Shown: positions 43,989 through 55,969 of the stretch, in pieces | How the letters are laid out: the number at the start of each line of letters is the position of its first letter | Numbering within the stretch: position 1 is the stretch's first letter | Assembly: GCA_033980235.1 (NCBI GenBank) | Contig: CM067075.1 | Span: 4,000,348 to 4,064,347 of the forward strand | Direction: 5' to 3' | DNA from: Diadema setosum | Taxonomy: Eukaryota; Echinodermata; Echinoidea; Diadematoida; Diadematidae | DNA: 64,000 nucleotides | Position numbers and translations under genes: made by a program | Notes under the pieces: model-generated | The model's input: the letters and a program-made list of their open reading frames with translations, nothing else | What the model was told of the DNA's origin: nothing | Database searches by the model: none

Positions 43989-44728
43989 TGAAACAAAGGA
44001 AGGAAAAACTGACAGAAACAATTGATAAATAGTGAAAACTTTGACCAAAGAAAATGAGAAAAGAAAACGAAACCAATGGAAGCCCGTGTTCTGTGCTCAA
44101 AGATTTCAATATATATCAAATATATATGTATCAAATATAATTTTTCATTTATTTTTCATAATCATAATTGATATGTAGGGGAATGGAACCGCTCTTGGCC
44201 CTAATTGACCATTGAAGGAGTATGGAAGAGGTGACAGATGGGACAAAATAGGGGTACCAGTGAACTGCAGTTTAATGCTCACAGACACCATTTCGAAAAA
44301 TGCACAAAATGCCTGATTTGACCCTTATTTGACCTTGAAAGTGACCTTGAGAGGTGAGAGTAACCTTGAATTGCAGAAATGATATTTAGAATCACATTCT
44401 CTTACCCCGTAAAATCTCCCACATGGGATTCATAACATTAATCAACCTTTTCAATTTGTAACTGCAGTTGACCCTTAACCCGGATGGCGGCCATATTGGT
44501 GAAATCCAATATGGCGGCCCCAAGGGTTATTAGTCTTGGCGCCCATCAAAAATCGAAAGAGTATGGTACAAGGGACCTATGAGCCAAATTTGGTGCTTTT
44601 GGAAGAATTTGAACCAAACAGCCCAACTAGATGAGAACTTTTTGCGTTTCGATATTATAAAGGGTGCTATTTGGTGCGTGTTTCGGCGTGTTTTATCGGG
44701 GTCATCCCAAGAGACCGACACCCACGAG
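42525..44728. other. No gene seen
   Basis: AT-rich DNA with more CGAACGTCCGTGAG words (43159, 43293, 43466), a TA microsatellite at 43936-43982 and a hairpin GGCGGCCATATTGG/CCAATATGGCGGCC at 44486-44519. No supported gene. Confidence 0.4.
43936..43982. repeat. (TA)n microsatellite
   Basis: About 22 TA units. Confidence 0.96.
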
Positions 44729-45030
44729 TCATACGGTCCACGAGACCGACATCCAAAATAGGTCCATGAGTCATACAGCCCATGAGTTATACGGCTCACG
44801 AGTCTTACAGCCCATGAGTTCGACACTACGCACAAAAGGCTCACGAGACCGACACTAAGCAAAGGAAGCCCACGAGACCGACACTACACAATAAAGGCTC
44901 ACGAGACCGATAGTACGCACAAAAGGCTCAGGAGATCGACACAAGGCAAAGAAGGCTCACGAGACCGACACTAGGCAAAGAAAGCCCACGAGACCGACAC
45001 TAAGCAAAGAAGGCTCACGAGACCGACCGG
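44729..45030. repeat. Minisatellite of ~29-base units
   Basis: Roughly nine or ten units based on GGCTCACGAGACCGACACTA plus AGCAAAGAA. The left part is more diverged (CATGAGTCATACAGCC). The right part is regular with 29-31 base spacing. Confidence 0.92.
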
Positions 45031-45784
45031 ATGAACAGCGCCATCTACATGTCAATTACCTGTACAGTGTGTTCATGAAGGTGAAAATTGATACATACTG
45101 GCGGGTGCAATATCGTCATGCTATCGAGCGAGAGATTGTAACTATTAAAGTTAACATCACCATCTACATATCAACGATATCAAATAACTATGCATTCTAC
45201 ACGTGTGGCTTTTAGAGGGCAGTTCTGTCACGCTACAGGGAGAGAAATTGTTACCAATTTATCTTTTTTTTTAAATAAAATTGTCCTCTTCATGGGACCC
45301 CCCCCCCCAAAAAAAAAAGTATGAAGAAATAACAGAGGACAAGAAAGATTGATGGTTTGATTTTAGATGCCATTGTGCTATTTTTGATAGGCCTTCCCAG
45401 TTTCCAGATAGACGGTGGACAGGATGTAAGTTTTTTTTCGCCCTTTTCTTTCTTGCTTCTTTATTTAAGTATTCCTTACTATTAGATAAGCTATCCTCCT
45501 GCTTATACCCGCCTCCTTGGAGTTCAGTTTGTAATTGTTTTCTGTAACTATAATGTAGCAGACATTTCAAAGGATGAAAACGTTTTATATCGCAGAGATT
45601 CACCTAGATTTGTGGCTTGTATTTGTTAAATCATTCTCCTCAAAACGGTACATTTTTCATGAAATAGAATGGCTGATTTCATGGATTCATGTTCTTTTTT
45701 TCCGAATCCTTAACGATTCCTTGATGTTATAGACGATTACATATTATTTCTGCGAATTTATACTAAATCAACAGCTTTGCAGAC

Positions 45785-45870
45785 ACTGGCGTAGCCAGGG
45801 GGGGGGGGGGGGGGGCGATGGGGGCGGTCGCCCCCCCTAAGATTTGGACCGGGGATTTGGGAGGCGGAAA
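45785..45870. repeat. Fragment of a CTGGCGTAGCCAGG-type dispersed repeat
   Basis: CACTGGCGTAGCCAGG is followed by a long G-run and CGGTCGCCCCCCCTAAGATT, similar in style to family N ends. Confidence 0.55.
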
Positions 45871-45938
45871 AAAAAAATGCGTGTATACTGTATGCATGCA
45901 CATGAAGCGGGTCTCCTTTGCAACCTTTCATCAAATAA

Positions 45939-46138
45939 NNNNNNNNNNNNNNNNNNNNNNNNNNNNNNNNNNNNNNNNNNNNNNNNNNNNNNNNNNNNNN
46001 NNNNNNNNNNNNNNNNNNNNNNNNNNNNNNNNNNNNNNNNNNNNNNNNNNNNNNNNNNNNNNNNNNNNNNNNNNNNNNNNNNNNNNNNNNNNNNNNNNNN
46101 NNNNNNNNNNNNNNNNNNNNNNNNNNNNNNNNNNNNNN
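45939..46138. other. Assembly gap (200 N)
   Basis: Exactly 200 unknown bases, so the true distance is probably not known. Confidence 0.99.
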
Positions 46139-46525
46139 TAATTATGGTAGAAAAGTGGTCAGTGACAATTTCCAATGAAAAAACAAAGAAAAAACAAAGG
46201 TTGAAAAACAAAGAAATACATAAGAAATTCTGAAAACAATTCTGACATTCTGAATTCTGACACAATCTTGTAGATTATGACGCGGGTCTCACGCATGCAA
46301 AATTTAATCGCGATCGCACCACCGATGGCCGAGATCTCGGGGGGGGGGGGGGGGGGGGGCGGAATCCATCCCCCCCCCGAGATCTCGGCCATCGGTGGTG
46401 CGATCGCGATGAAATTTTGCATGCGTGAGGTGAGACCCGCGTCATAAGCATACTTGCATGCTCTGAATCCATCCCCCCCCCCCCCCCGCTCTGAGCATAG
46501 CCAAAAAAGCCCGGCCCCTTTAGGG
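46139..46525 (-). mobile_element. Family D piggyBac-like element, left end lost in the gap
   Basis: The right end CCCCTTTAGGG is followed by TTAA (46526-46529). A large palindrome at 46278-46445 pairs GCGATCGCACCACCGATGGC with its complement around a G-run. The AAAAACAAAGAAATACATAA part matches the complement of 26270-26350 in the complete copy. Confidence 0.72.
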
Positions 46526-46529
46526 TTAA

Positions 46530-47076
46530 GAGTTGTGGTACTATACAATTCAACATATGTTACACTGTCTTAAATCTACCTTTTTATCACATATCTTTCC
46601 CAGTTACTTTTCATTTGTATCTCATGTTTTTAGAGTTAGACCAAAAAGAAAGAACGCACACTAAAGAGGAAACAATTCAAGTGCAAATACTGTGTGAAGA
46701 TATAATAATATTCAACTCATCTGGTAATTGATAACCAAACACATGATAACTCTGGATATAACTGTGTTTTAAACTGTTATTTGATCTTATTCTAATAAGA
46801 CGTAATATCATGGACTGCTTTTTATGTTCTCCATTACGTTAGTAGATGCCAGGAAAACATCACTTATGGGGTTCAAATAGCTAAAAAAAAAAAAAAAAAA
46901 AATCGGCCCGACGCCACGCGGCTCCACGCGATTCACAGATATCGCCTTGTGGACGATGCTCTGCATCGCCATTGGGACATCACAAACCCAGGGACCGCGG
47001 AGCCAGGGCAAAAAAGATAAAAAATAGAGCATGCAAGTATGCTTAAAATAGCAAGCTGGCAACCCTAAAAATGAAA
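46530..47076. other. No gene seen
   Basis: AT-rich DNA with an A-run at 46883-46901. No supported feature. Confidence 0.4.
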
Positions 47077-47222
47077 AATCTCCCTACTCTGGGAGGGGGG
47101 ATACCCCCCCCCCCCCTCGCTCGCTTCGCTCGCTCGGGCTTGGTCGCTACGCTCCCTCGTAATACCCAGCTCATCCCCTCAACCCCCCCCCCCCCCCTTG
47201 GAAAAAAGCTAGATCCGCCCCT
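47077..47222. repeat. G/C-rich dispersed repeat fragment (family N type)
   Basis: TCTCCCTACTCTGGGAGGGG, the CTCGCTCGCTTCGCTCGCTC word, and an end GATCCGCCCCTG. It resembles the inverted form of 3745-3890 and directly borders the segmental duplication. Confidence 0.6.
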
Positions 47223-48004
47223 GACAGCACTCACTGTGCTGCTGAGAAACCTAGTAGGCTGTACTAAAATGGGTTCAACATAGCAAAATGTAACTTACAT
47301 GTCGTAGGCAGGTAACAAAACTACAAGCTTGTAGGAGGTGAAATGGAATGAACAAAACTAGAATATGGAGGGGATGAAAAGGAGAATAACCCTCTAATCA
47401 TGGTACACTATTTTTGTTGGAAATAGTGTTGCTGCACGGCACGGCAACGGGAACATGGTGTAAATGTAGCATCACCACCCTTTACAAAAGTAGATTTGTC
47501 TGATCCTATTCTACATGAGCATCAAGGAAAGTGGAATGACTCACAATAGACAATATATTGCACTTGTCTCGGGTTGTTTCCCTTCCTATCAATTGATCAT
47601 TGAGAGCATATAGGTCTATAGACCGATTCTGTGACGCGCTATGTGTATTTTTGGCATGGGCAGCGCCATTAACGAGGTGCCTCAGCCGAACCCCCCTCTC
47701 CTCTTCCCCACCCCCTTCCGCATGCGGAATGAAAAACTGATGCATGGTCGTTTTAGCCAATAGGCGTCTCGTACTGAGTGCGCGAACCCTTGCTTAGTGC
47801 GCGAACCTTTGTTACAAGCGCGTGCAAAAACATGTTGCCCGGGGGTGGGGGAGAGCAGGGGGGTCGGCTGAGACACTCACTATGGCTGCACCCAGTGCCA
47901 CAAATTGTCTGCTGCCCTCAACGAACCCGAATCGGTCTATAGCAGCATACTCCATACCATCTTTATTACCATGTCTATCTACTGTAGTTGGTGAGACGAC
48001 CTGG

Positions 48005-48765
48005 GTGTATTCTGAGGTCGTAATTAAATCTGTAATTAACATCGTGATTAAGTCGTGAAGTTAATAGGCCCTCATGGGCAAAATCGGTATTCTGAGGACG
48101 TAATTAAGGTATGATTAAGTCCCCTGTAATTATCTTAGGTCCCTCCCATCTAATTGTTATTCCATCCAATCAGACGCGTTGTTAGAAGCCAAAATGATGA
48201 TTACACGAGCAAATATGTCCTCAATGCGCGCTCCTGCACGCCCCCTGTAATTACAACCCAAGAGCTCCGTGCGCACACTCCGGTATTTGATTACAACCCT
48301 TCACCTACGCACGCGAAGATCTCAACCTCTTTGCTCACATAAAATGACAAAATTCCTCGAAGATCGGATATATTTCTTTTTTTCTCTGAATTCTACGGAT
48401 ACCATGATAACAAGATTAACCGCTCCTCGGTTACCGAAGACGGTAAGCATCGTTGTGGCAGAGAAAACACGATGGAATGCGTGGTATCGGAGTAGTTAAT
48501 GACACTCTTTGGTATCATTAAGTGTTCCATTAACTTTCATACTTAATTACACCCTCACGGCCTCAGAATACCGATTCGTAATTAACTCTGTGATTAAGTC
48601 CTCTCAGAGGTGCATGCGCATTGATACGCGCAAACGCGTAGGTCCTTCCCGCCAAAACGCTTGTTGCTAAGGTAGTTAAATATCCCCTACTTAATCATGC
48701 TCTCAGAATACCAATTCGGTAATTAAGTGCTAATCAGACACTTAATTAGCTCTCAGAATACGGCC
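48005..48765. mobile_element. TIR element L inserted in duplication copy 2
   Basis: The ends GTGTATTCTGAGG and CTCAGAATACGGCC are inverted. CCTGG flanks both sides (48000-48004, 48766-48770), while the uninterrupted site CAACCTGGTACC exists in copy 1 (36827-36838). A 3-base CTG duplication (Harbinger-like CWG) is equally compatible. Internal copies of GTATTCTGAGGACGTAATTA (48087) and its inverse (48560) occur, with many GTAATTAAG words. Non-coding. Confidence 0.9.
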
Positions 48766-48777
48766 CCTGGTACCAAC

Positions 48778-48889
48778 CTTCTCGTGCAATTTTGTCCGCA
48801 TCTAAGACGACGCAACCCAGTTCCCTGAAGATGCTAGAGACGGTGCTCTTTCCTGATGCAATGCCACCTGTTAGCCCGACGAGATACAT
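48778..48889 (-). CDS. Duplicate of DCAKD coding exon 1
   Basis: This is a near-identical copy of the DCAKD first coding exon, with the same length (112 bases), the same phase-1 end and the same donor context (GAAG/GTTGGT). It encodes [20 protein letters not shown], so the second residue changes from Phe to Tyr while the P-loop is intact. No copies of exons 2-4 follow it. Because it lies upstream of DCAKD on the same strand, it could splice into exon 2 of the real gene as an alternative first exon, or it may be a non-functional partial duplicate. Confidence 0.75.
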
Positions 48890-49767
48890 TGTAGCTCTGA
48901 GTCTGATGTTGACAGTTGCCGTGGTTTCTTTCTGTTATATACCGTATATTCATACAAAAAATAAATAGGCCTACTGGCCAGGTAATCAAAGGTAATGAAT
49001 AATGTCAACATCAACAAAGTCAGCTAGGTTTTCTTAGTGCAGAAAGCTCACAATGTGACATTAGTGTTGCAGGCCAGGCAACTCTTTGCAATCTATGCAA
49101 GGACATGTTTGGGTTCGAACATCACTGCTCTAGGCCTATACACTTTGAGTTTGATCCCACGGTTTCACGATCCGGAATATCACTCAACGTTGATAGCGGT
49201 CTGTGAGGGAACGGTATAACATCTAAGTTTATTCTAACGAACTGCACCGAACTGCACGAGCAATATTAAAGTGTTCTATCTCTATACACTAGAGTTTTAC
49301 CCAGATGTAGATATATAGGGTTATATAGACCACATATATGTGAAAACTCACAAAAGCTTCAGCCTTCAGGTTCTATTTGCAAGAACTCACTTGTTTCAAT
49401 CCGGCGACTGGTACTGCCCCCCTGCGCTCCGATCCCACCGGCGGCCGGTATCGTGTAGGTAGGCCCTATACCGTTTGGCCGGGGATTGTGTACTATTATA
49501 CGGGATCTAGATGGATATGAGCGCACAACGCTGCATAGTCTCAACAATCAGGGAGAGATTCTAACTCCCCACCACCGGCCCTCTCCCATCTCCCTCCCCC
49601 CGCAACACCAGAGTGCGGCATTTGTATGATTAGATCCTGAGAATCTGTCTATTTTTGAGGGATAAGTTTACATTATGATATTACCAAATGGTGTCTCGTT
49701 GTTAACACGAGATAAAAACAACAACAAAACATTCCCATAAAACAGTTTGGAGGCAAGACTAGTTAAG

Positions 49768-49804
<37 letters not shown>

Positions 49805-49978
49805 GGGGGGAGAGAGAGAGAGAGAGATGTACACAAACCCCACGTGTTGGGGTCGCTGTTGCGGTTGGGTTAGGAGGCCGCCGCCGTAATTTTGATCGCC
49901 GTCGCGCGCCGCGCCGCACAAACCAACAGGATCTGTTTTTGTATGCAGTGAGTTCATTTCTTCTGATCTGCAACATAC

Positions 49979-50011
49979 CTGGGAGGAAGAGAGGATCGAC
50001 AGAGATTTCAT
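49979..50011 (-). CDS. Duplicate of the possible upstream DCAKD exon
   Basis: This is the copy of 38006-38038. It keeps the ATG, MKSLSILSSSQ and the donor CCAG/GTATGT. Its partner acceptor in the duplicate is ATATAACAG near 48932, and the 14 codons to the ATG at 48889 are open. Conservation of frame and splice sites in both copies supports a transcribed exon, though the duplication may simply be young. Confidence 0.4.
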
Positions 50012-50196
50012 TGATTTATTGAGGTAATGATTCTTTTTGAAAATGCGTAAATTTGCTTAGGTTTACATAACGAACTGAGAGAGACCCGATGAAGCAGACT
50101 CTACAGAACATTTTAGTAGTAATTTCGTAGAAATGCATGCACAAGCAAGCAAACAACTAGTCTAGACTAGCTTCCATAGCTGCACAGGTCCCCCGT

Positions 50197-51574
50197 GTAG
50201 AAATCACCATTCGTACTGTCTGTCTACTGATCGGAGGTAGGCTCTATACGTTAACAAACTAGTTGGCCTACTGTAGCCTGACCAAAACGTTTTTACACTT
50301 AATGTACAGCGACTGAAAACTGGGCTGTGCAGCTGTGCATGCTACCAATTGTGAGTTACTGATGAGAATGGCATAGACCCCCTAGTAGTCAGTGTCGTAT
50401 AAATTACTTACTATTTAAGTAAAGGTTAAAGTTTATTCCCTAGGCAGCCTAAGTAGTAATTATCATGATTAAAATTATATCTGACACAACACAGTTCTAA
50501 CACACTGTTCAGAGTCTAACGGTTACAACTTTTACAAGGAATTGCAGTACATAAAGGCAAAGCTGTGCAGAATCGTAGAAATAAAGCTAAGGTCAGTGGT
50601 CACAACTTGAAATTTTAGCATGCTGTTGCAAGCGCAGACTCCCGAGAATCTGAGAATATTGCAGAAACTGTAGAAGTCTATAGGGCGCATTAACTGCGAC
50701 CAGCAGCCCCATACGCGAGGATAGCGTAATGCGTATGATGGGGCTGGTCGCCGTAAGGGGCGCATGTGTGCAGAGCACACAACACGTATGCAGCTACTAA
50801 ATGACACTGTCTACAGTCTAGATTCTATTACTGGTTTAACACTACAGCAGGGTATTCTGAATGCACGCATTTCTGGAATGACATTCAATACGCGTAGGAC
50901 TTCGTAAAAATCATAGACCAGCCTCACAGAGGAGAGCGTTGTATCAGTTTTATGGACCAATGATTCAATATCGCAAATTATAAAAAGTGCACAAAAATGT
51001 AAAAAATGCTAGTTTAAAAAAGATGTCATTTTTTCACAAGCTAGGTTTTATCGTGTGAGCTATGATGTTTATAAATGTGTATTGTTATACATTTTACCGT
51101 AAAATACAAAATTTGAGCCTCATTAGCCAATTTTTTCATTGACTTCAGCTAGGTAAGACTGTGTGTGAGTGTGTACAGTGAATCATGCGTATGAATTGTG
51201 ATTCTGGTGCAAGGACAAGATGCGAAAGACGTGATTATTCTATTACAAAAAGCATGTGCGGAATTGAGTCTGATTTTACACCTACTTTTTTCCAACGACA
51301 ACTTTCAGAGATGAATGTATTTGAAGTCTATTTCTAAAAATCGTAGTGAATAATTTTTCATAATTTTGCCAAATTCATAGTTTTCAGGACTTTGCGAATA
51401 ACTAAGTGGCCGAAAATATCATCCTCTGAGTGTGGAATTCAGAACCACAAAAAACAAGCGATGATAAATCAACTCGCCTATAATGTAGAGCATGGTGTCT
51501 GGTCAGGCTGCACAAGAGCACGTATTGTTAAAGCCCCTAGCCTGTTCCCCTCACGATATGGACCTTGATCTATC
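50197..51574. other. No gene seen
   Basis: Beyond the duplication edge; AT-rich, with nothing I can assign. Confidence 0.4.
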
Positions 51575-51700
51575 CTGATATACTGTCTAGCAGATCGGGG
51601 AGAGCAGCAGCAGTGTATGGGGATTGGAAGCATCGTAGCAGCAGCACTTGGAGGATGAGGTTTGAGCGGACAATTTTGACTTATTTTGAATCGTTAGGCA
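51575..51700 (-). repeat. Fragment related to the TIR element at 60556-61586
   Basis: AGATCGGGGAGAGCAG, GGGATTGGAAGCATCGTAGC and TTTGAGCGGACAATTTTGAC match the complement of about 61440-61560 with scattered differences. Confidence 0.65.
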
Positions 51701-51930
51701 AGCAGGGAGAGGGTAGTGACAGTGTAAACATCTTGGGATGTGCGTAACAAGCCTTTCTGAGCGTAGTAACATTGCCACAAGAATGGGAAGTAAACTAGAC
51801 ACTGACATGGTCCCGCTTGCTGCGCCGCTGTTCCCTGACCAAAGCATTACCTTCCCACTTTAATGATGCTCTCGCTACAATCTCTCCTGTGGTATTAGAA
51901 TCCAGGCATGATGCTACGACAATCTCAGTA

Positions 51931-54031
51931 CAGGGCAAGTCCAAGATAACACGCGCGTTACGTATGGGACATTCAGAGACTTTTATGACCTGAAAAATAG
52001 TGTCAGTGGCCTTTGATCATATTGAACTTTATCATGGTGATTGATATATAGAAGTATAATCATGTAAAAAATTGAGAAAAATGACCTTGACAATTATATT
52101 CTAGAAGAGAAAATATGTGCCGTTAGGTATGGGACCAGAAAAATTTTGTTTTTTTGAACATTTTTTCCAACCTCAAAACTCTCTGAAAGTATTTCATTCT
52201 ACAACTTGTAACTCATTGTGATAAAAGTCACAACACTCAAGATTATCACAGGTAAGTTTCATGTCATTAGGCAAAAAGCTGTAATTACAGGTTCTAATTA
52301 AAGACAGACATGACATGTTACGTATGGGACAGTTACGTATGGGACACTTTGTCCCCCATTCATTTAGTGTGTGGAAAACCATGTTTATGGGTATTTTGCA
52401 TAATTATTGAAGTAAAATCAGTTGAAACTACTCAAATACTGATCAGATTGTCAGGGAAACAATATTCCCCAAATATTCATTATCATAGTCATATTCAATC
52501 ATATCTTTATATTTTTATGACCAACCTGAGTATGCATGCCCTCTGTCCCCCTATTCGTTTAGTGTGTGGAGAACCATGTTTATGGGTATTTTGCAAAATA
52601 ATTTTGCAAAATACCCATAAACAAATTTTTGCATAATTATTGAGGTGGAATCAGTTGAAATTACTCAAATACTGATCCAGATTGTCAAGGGAATAATATC
52701 TCCCAAATATTTACCATCATAATCATATTCAATCATATTCTATATTTTTTATGACCACCTGAGTATGTATGTATGCCCTATTTTTATCAGGATAGTTACT
52801 ACTAAAAAATTGAATAGTTTAAAGTGTTTACTTCCATTGATGAAGGGCAGTTTGCCATTTAGTTTCATTAAAAAACAGCTTGACACAAGAAATATTAATT
52901 TCAATAGATAAGCAATACCTGCTGCGTGGAATTCCAGTAATCGAGTAGATGTATGAACAATGATGTCTGTCTACCAGTCAGGTCATTGATTTGAGTCACA
53001 CCTCAGTATGTATACCATGAATTTTGTTGTGGCTACTATTGAAAAGTGAATAAGGACAATTTGTGTATCACTTGCAATAAAAAAAAAAAATCATTTTACT
53101 TTATTTTTTTTTTTGATATCACAACCGTTTCAAATTGGATCTCCATCAAATTAACTTTGAATTCCTCCCGTTCCTCTAAAATTAGAATTGTATGTTCTTA
53201 AGTAATTCATATTATTGGTTTCCAGTCATCTCATAAAATGTTGAAAACTGAATCCCCATTTCTACAAAAACAATACCATCCCTTTAATGCTGATTTTCAT
53301 TGTGTATTTTGCCATCTTCCCTCCCCCTTTCTGAAAATTGTTCAGTCAAGTACATGTATTGTTTCAAGCGTCTATAACTCAAAAAATAGCTACAAAGTTG
53401 GGATGCTTTCTTCAGGATGATTGACCATTTGTGTACTGAGAGACCTTCCCAGATAGCTACATGCATTCACATGCAATATGAGGATGTCCCATACGTAACG
53501 CATTTGTCCCATACGTAACATTATTTCAATGCCTAATAAACCATATTTCTTTTACTGTTTTTTTCTTTTTTCTATGGTATTTAATTTCTCTGAACAATAA
53601 ATTAGAACTTTCCAAAGGGCATTCAAATAACCTTAGCAATTTCAGAAAAAAACTAAAAAAAAAATGACCTCATTTTGTTACGTATGGGACATCTCGTGAT
53701 AGGACACGAGCTAATTTGCATAATAATTTGCATAATTCCAAAATTTTCATACCAAGTTAAACTATTTGATGAACTTCTTATGTCCACATATTAATTATCA
53801 TTTGCTTTCCTTTGAATGAATATGAATTTTTATAAATGTCCCATACGTAATGCTGTGTTTTACAGTTATGCAAATGAAGCCCTTGAAATTTGCATAAATT
53901 TACATGATATAATTTTTTCCTCCATGGAAATCAAAACTTCAACTCATAAGCTTCAAAATGATACCAAATATGTCAATATTGAGCAAAGATGAAATTTTGC
54001 CCCCTGAGGGGACTTTATCTTGGACTTGCCC
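51931..54031. mobile_element. TIR element B, 2.1 kb, with iterated GTTACGTATGGGAC word
   Basis: GGGCAAGTCCAAGATAA at 51933-51949 is matched by its perfect complement at 54015-54031, with TA on both outer sides (51929-51930, 54032-54033). The 14-base word occurs at 51957, 52122 (one change), 52317 and 52332, and inverted at 53486, 53506 and 53838 (one change), plus one forward copy at 53677. The interior has no long open frame and also holds duplicated segments (GTGTGGAAAACCATGTTTAT at 52370 and 52564). The family is not recognised. Confidence 0.85.
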
Positions 54032-54419
54032 TACACTTCATTCCAGCCATATGCTGTTTTCCACTTAGCTACGCTGTTTCCGTTTTGGCTATGCTGGTCC
54101 TACCCTTTTGCAGACTCAATTACGCACAGCTTCCACTCTCGCTGCTCTAAATGGATGCAACCGCTCATGTTTTGCACATGTTTTCACATGTTTGAATACA
54201 TTTTATTTTGAACTTGTTGCAAATTCTTGAGGATGCTACACAACATATTGCTGCATTTGAGGATGTTGCACAAGAATTTGAGCATGTTGCAGCGACATGC
54301 TGAAACCCCTTGTGGACCGCTCTGGGTCTAGGATAACTGCAACCAGCCCAAGCCATAATACACACTGAATTTCAGCTCAATCTAATAATCCCTTCATTGT
54401 TGTTGTTGTGGAGTTTTGC

Positions 54420-55620
54420 GTCATACTGTTTTTCGCTCACCTAAGCTATTGTGATCACTCTTCATCCGTTGTCTGATGTGCGTTATGCGTAAACATGCAC
54501 ATTTTCATCTAAAACTTCTTGAGAACCCTCCTTTGGGGGGCCAGACCCTCCAAAATGAAGGTATTTGTAAAAAATCTTCTTCTCTAAAACCAGAAGTGAT
54601 AGAGCCCAGGTAATAAGTGTGCATTAGTACATTGATGACTGTAGTTTCAAGTTTGTTCATGGTAGAATCAAGGTGCCCCCCCTTGGGACCCAGGGAAGGG
54701 GGGGGGTCCTAATGCTGCCTATATTGTACATTTTTATCTTCTTCTTGAGAACCCCATGACCAATTTTTACCAAACTTGGCAGGAAGCATCCCAAGGGGAA
54801 AGAATCTCAATATTTATATTCAAATGGCCACCATGCCCCACCTGGGGGGGGGGGGGGGGGGGGGGCAGGAGGGCCCAACAACCCACTTCAGTAAACGGTC
54901 TTTAAAGATTTTCTCTTAAACCAGAAGTGAGTGAGATAAATACATTGTAAATACAAGGAGTCAGTATGTTGATGACTGTTTTTTCAAGTTTGTTCATGGC
55001 AGACTCAGGGTGCCCCTTTCCCCCATGGGACCAAGGAAGTGGGTTGGGATGGGTCCAAATGGGATCTTAAATCATACATCTCCATTCTTCTTGAAAACCC
55101 CTTCATGAATGTTCACCAAACTTGGCAGATACTGTAGCATGCCAGGGGGGTTAACACCTCACTTTATTAAACCTTGGGGGCCCCCAGGGGTCCATTGCCC
55201 CCCCCCCCCCCCCCCCAACATGAAGGAAGATTTACAAATCTCCGGAACCAGAAGTGATGAAGCAAAGTTATGAGTTTGTACATCGATCACTTTGGTTGCA
55301 AGTTTTTCATTGCAGATCCAGGGCTGCAGTTCCAAATCCAAAGGGGGGGGGGGGATTCATTAAGGAGTATTCAATAATATTCTTCTCCAGAATGAGAGGT
55401 GAAAGAGCTTTTAAAAGTCTTTTTTTTTCCCCTCCAATGCATGCATAGTCCAACCTTCTATAAACTGCATTGCACTTGGCAGGTACTTTTGCCAGTGTGA
55501 TGGATTATGCAAATGGACACCATGCCCCAAACTCCCAAAGCTCCCCTCCCCCCCCCCCCCCCCCCCGCCAAGTTTCCAATGTTCTCAGGTAAGAGTCTGC
55601 AAGAATGCATGGAAGTTGAA
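54420..55620. repeat. Array of ~300-base repeat units with G/C-runs
   Basis: Units contain TTCTTGAGAACCCC, ACCAAACTTGGCAG, AACCAGAAGTGA, TTCAAGTTTGTTCATGG and AGGGTGCCCC, seen near 54520-54670, 54750-55010 and 55080-55310, with a decayed last unit. It begins with TTTTTCGCTCACCTAAGCTA. Long G- or C-runs at 54846, 55197 and 55549 have uncertain length. Confidence 0.8.
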
Positions 55621-55969
55621 CTTGCGATACAGGTGAGCAGGAGACATTTTTTTTTTGTCCCATGCATTTTGCAGAGCATATGGCTTGGTAAATTAATAGT
55701 CTGTGCTGGAATAGACCAGATACAATATACTTCAGAGCCTCTTTTCTCTGCACACACTTTTCAAGAGTGTGTGCCTTTCTTTCATTATATCAGAAAGTCC
55801 ATTTAATTTTAGTTAAAAATTATTTTAAAACTTTTTATAAAATGGGTTCAAGAATGTAGCCAATTGGAAGCGCTGAAATGAGTCACGTGTGCGTGCATTA
55901 ATTTCTTCAGGTATGCACTAAGAAGAGTCTCTCTTCCACCTCCCTGGCCTGACGTACGTCACAATGTTT

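Larger units (their letters stand above)
47224..50196. repeat. Segmental duplication, copy 2
   Basis: This copy matches 36041-38220 in direct orientation. It is longer mainly because of a 761-base TIR element inserted at 48005-48765. Shared landmarks include the inverted GTCGGCTGAGACACTCACTA segment, coding exon 1, the sequence ACGGTTTCACGATCCGGAAT and the (GA)n tract. The left edge abuts a dispersed repeat ending GATCCGCCCCTG, which may have helped the rearrangement. Confidence 0.92.

Noticed and set aside
45837..46265. Open frames across the gap
   Set aside because: They consist mostly of unknown residues.
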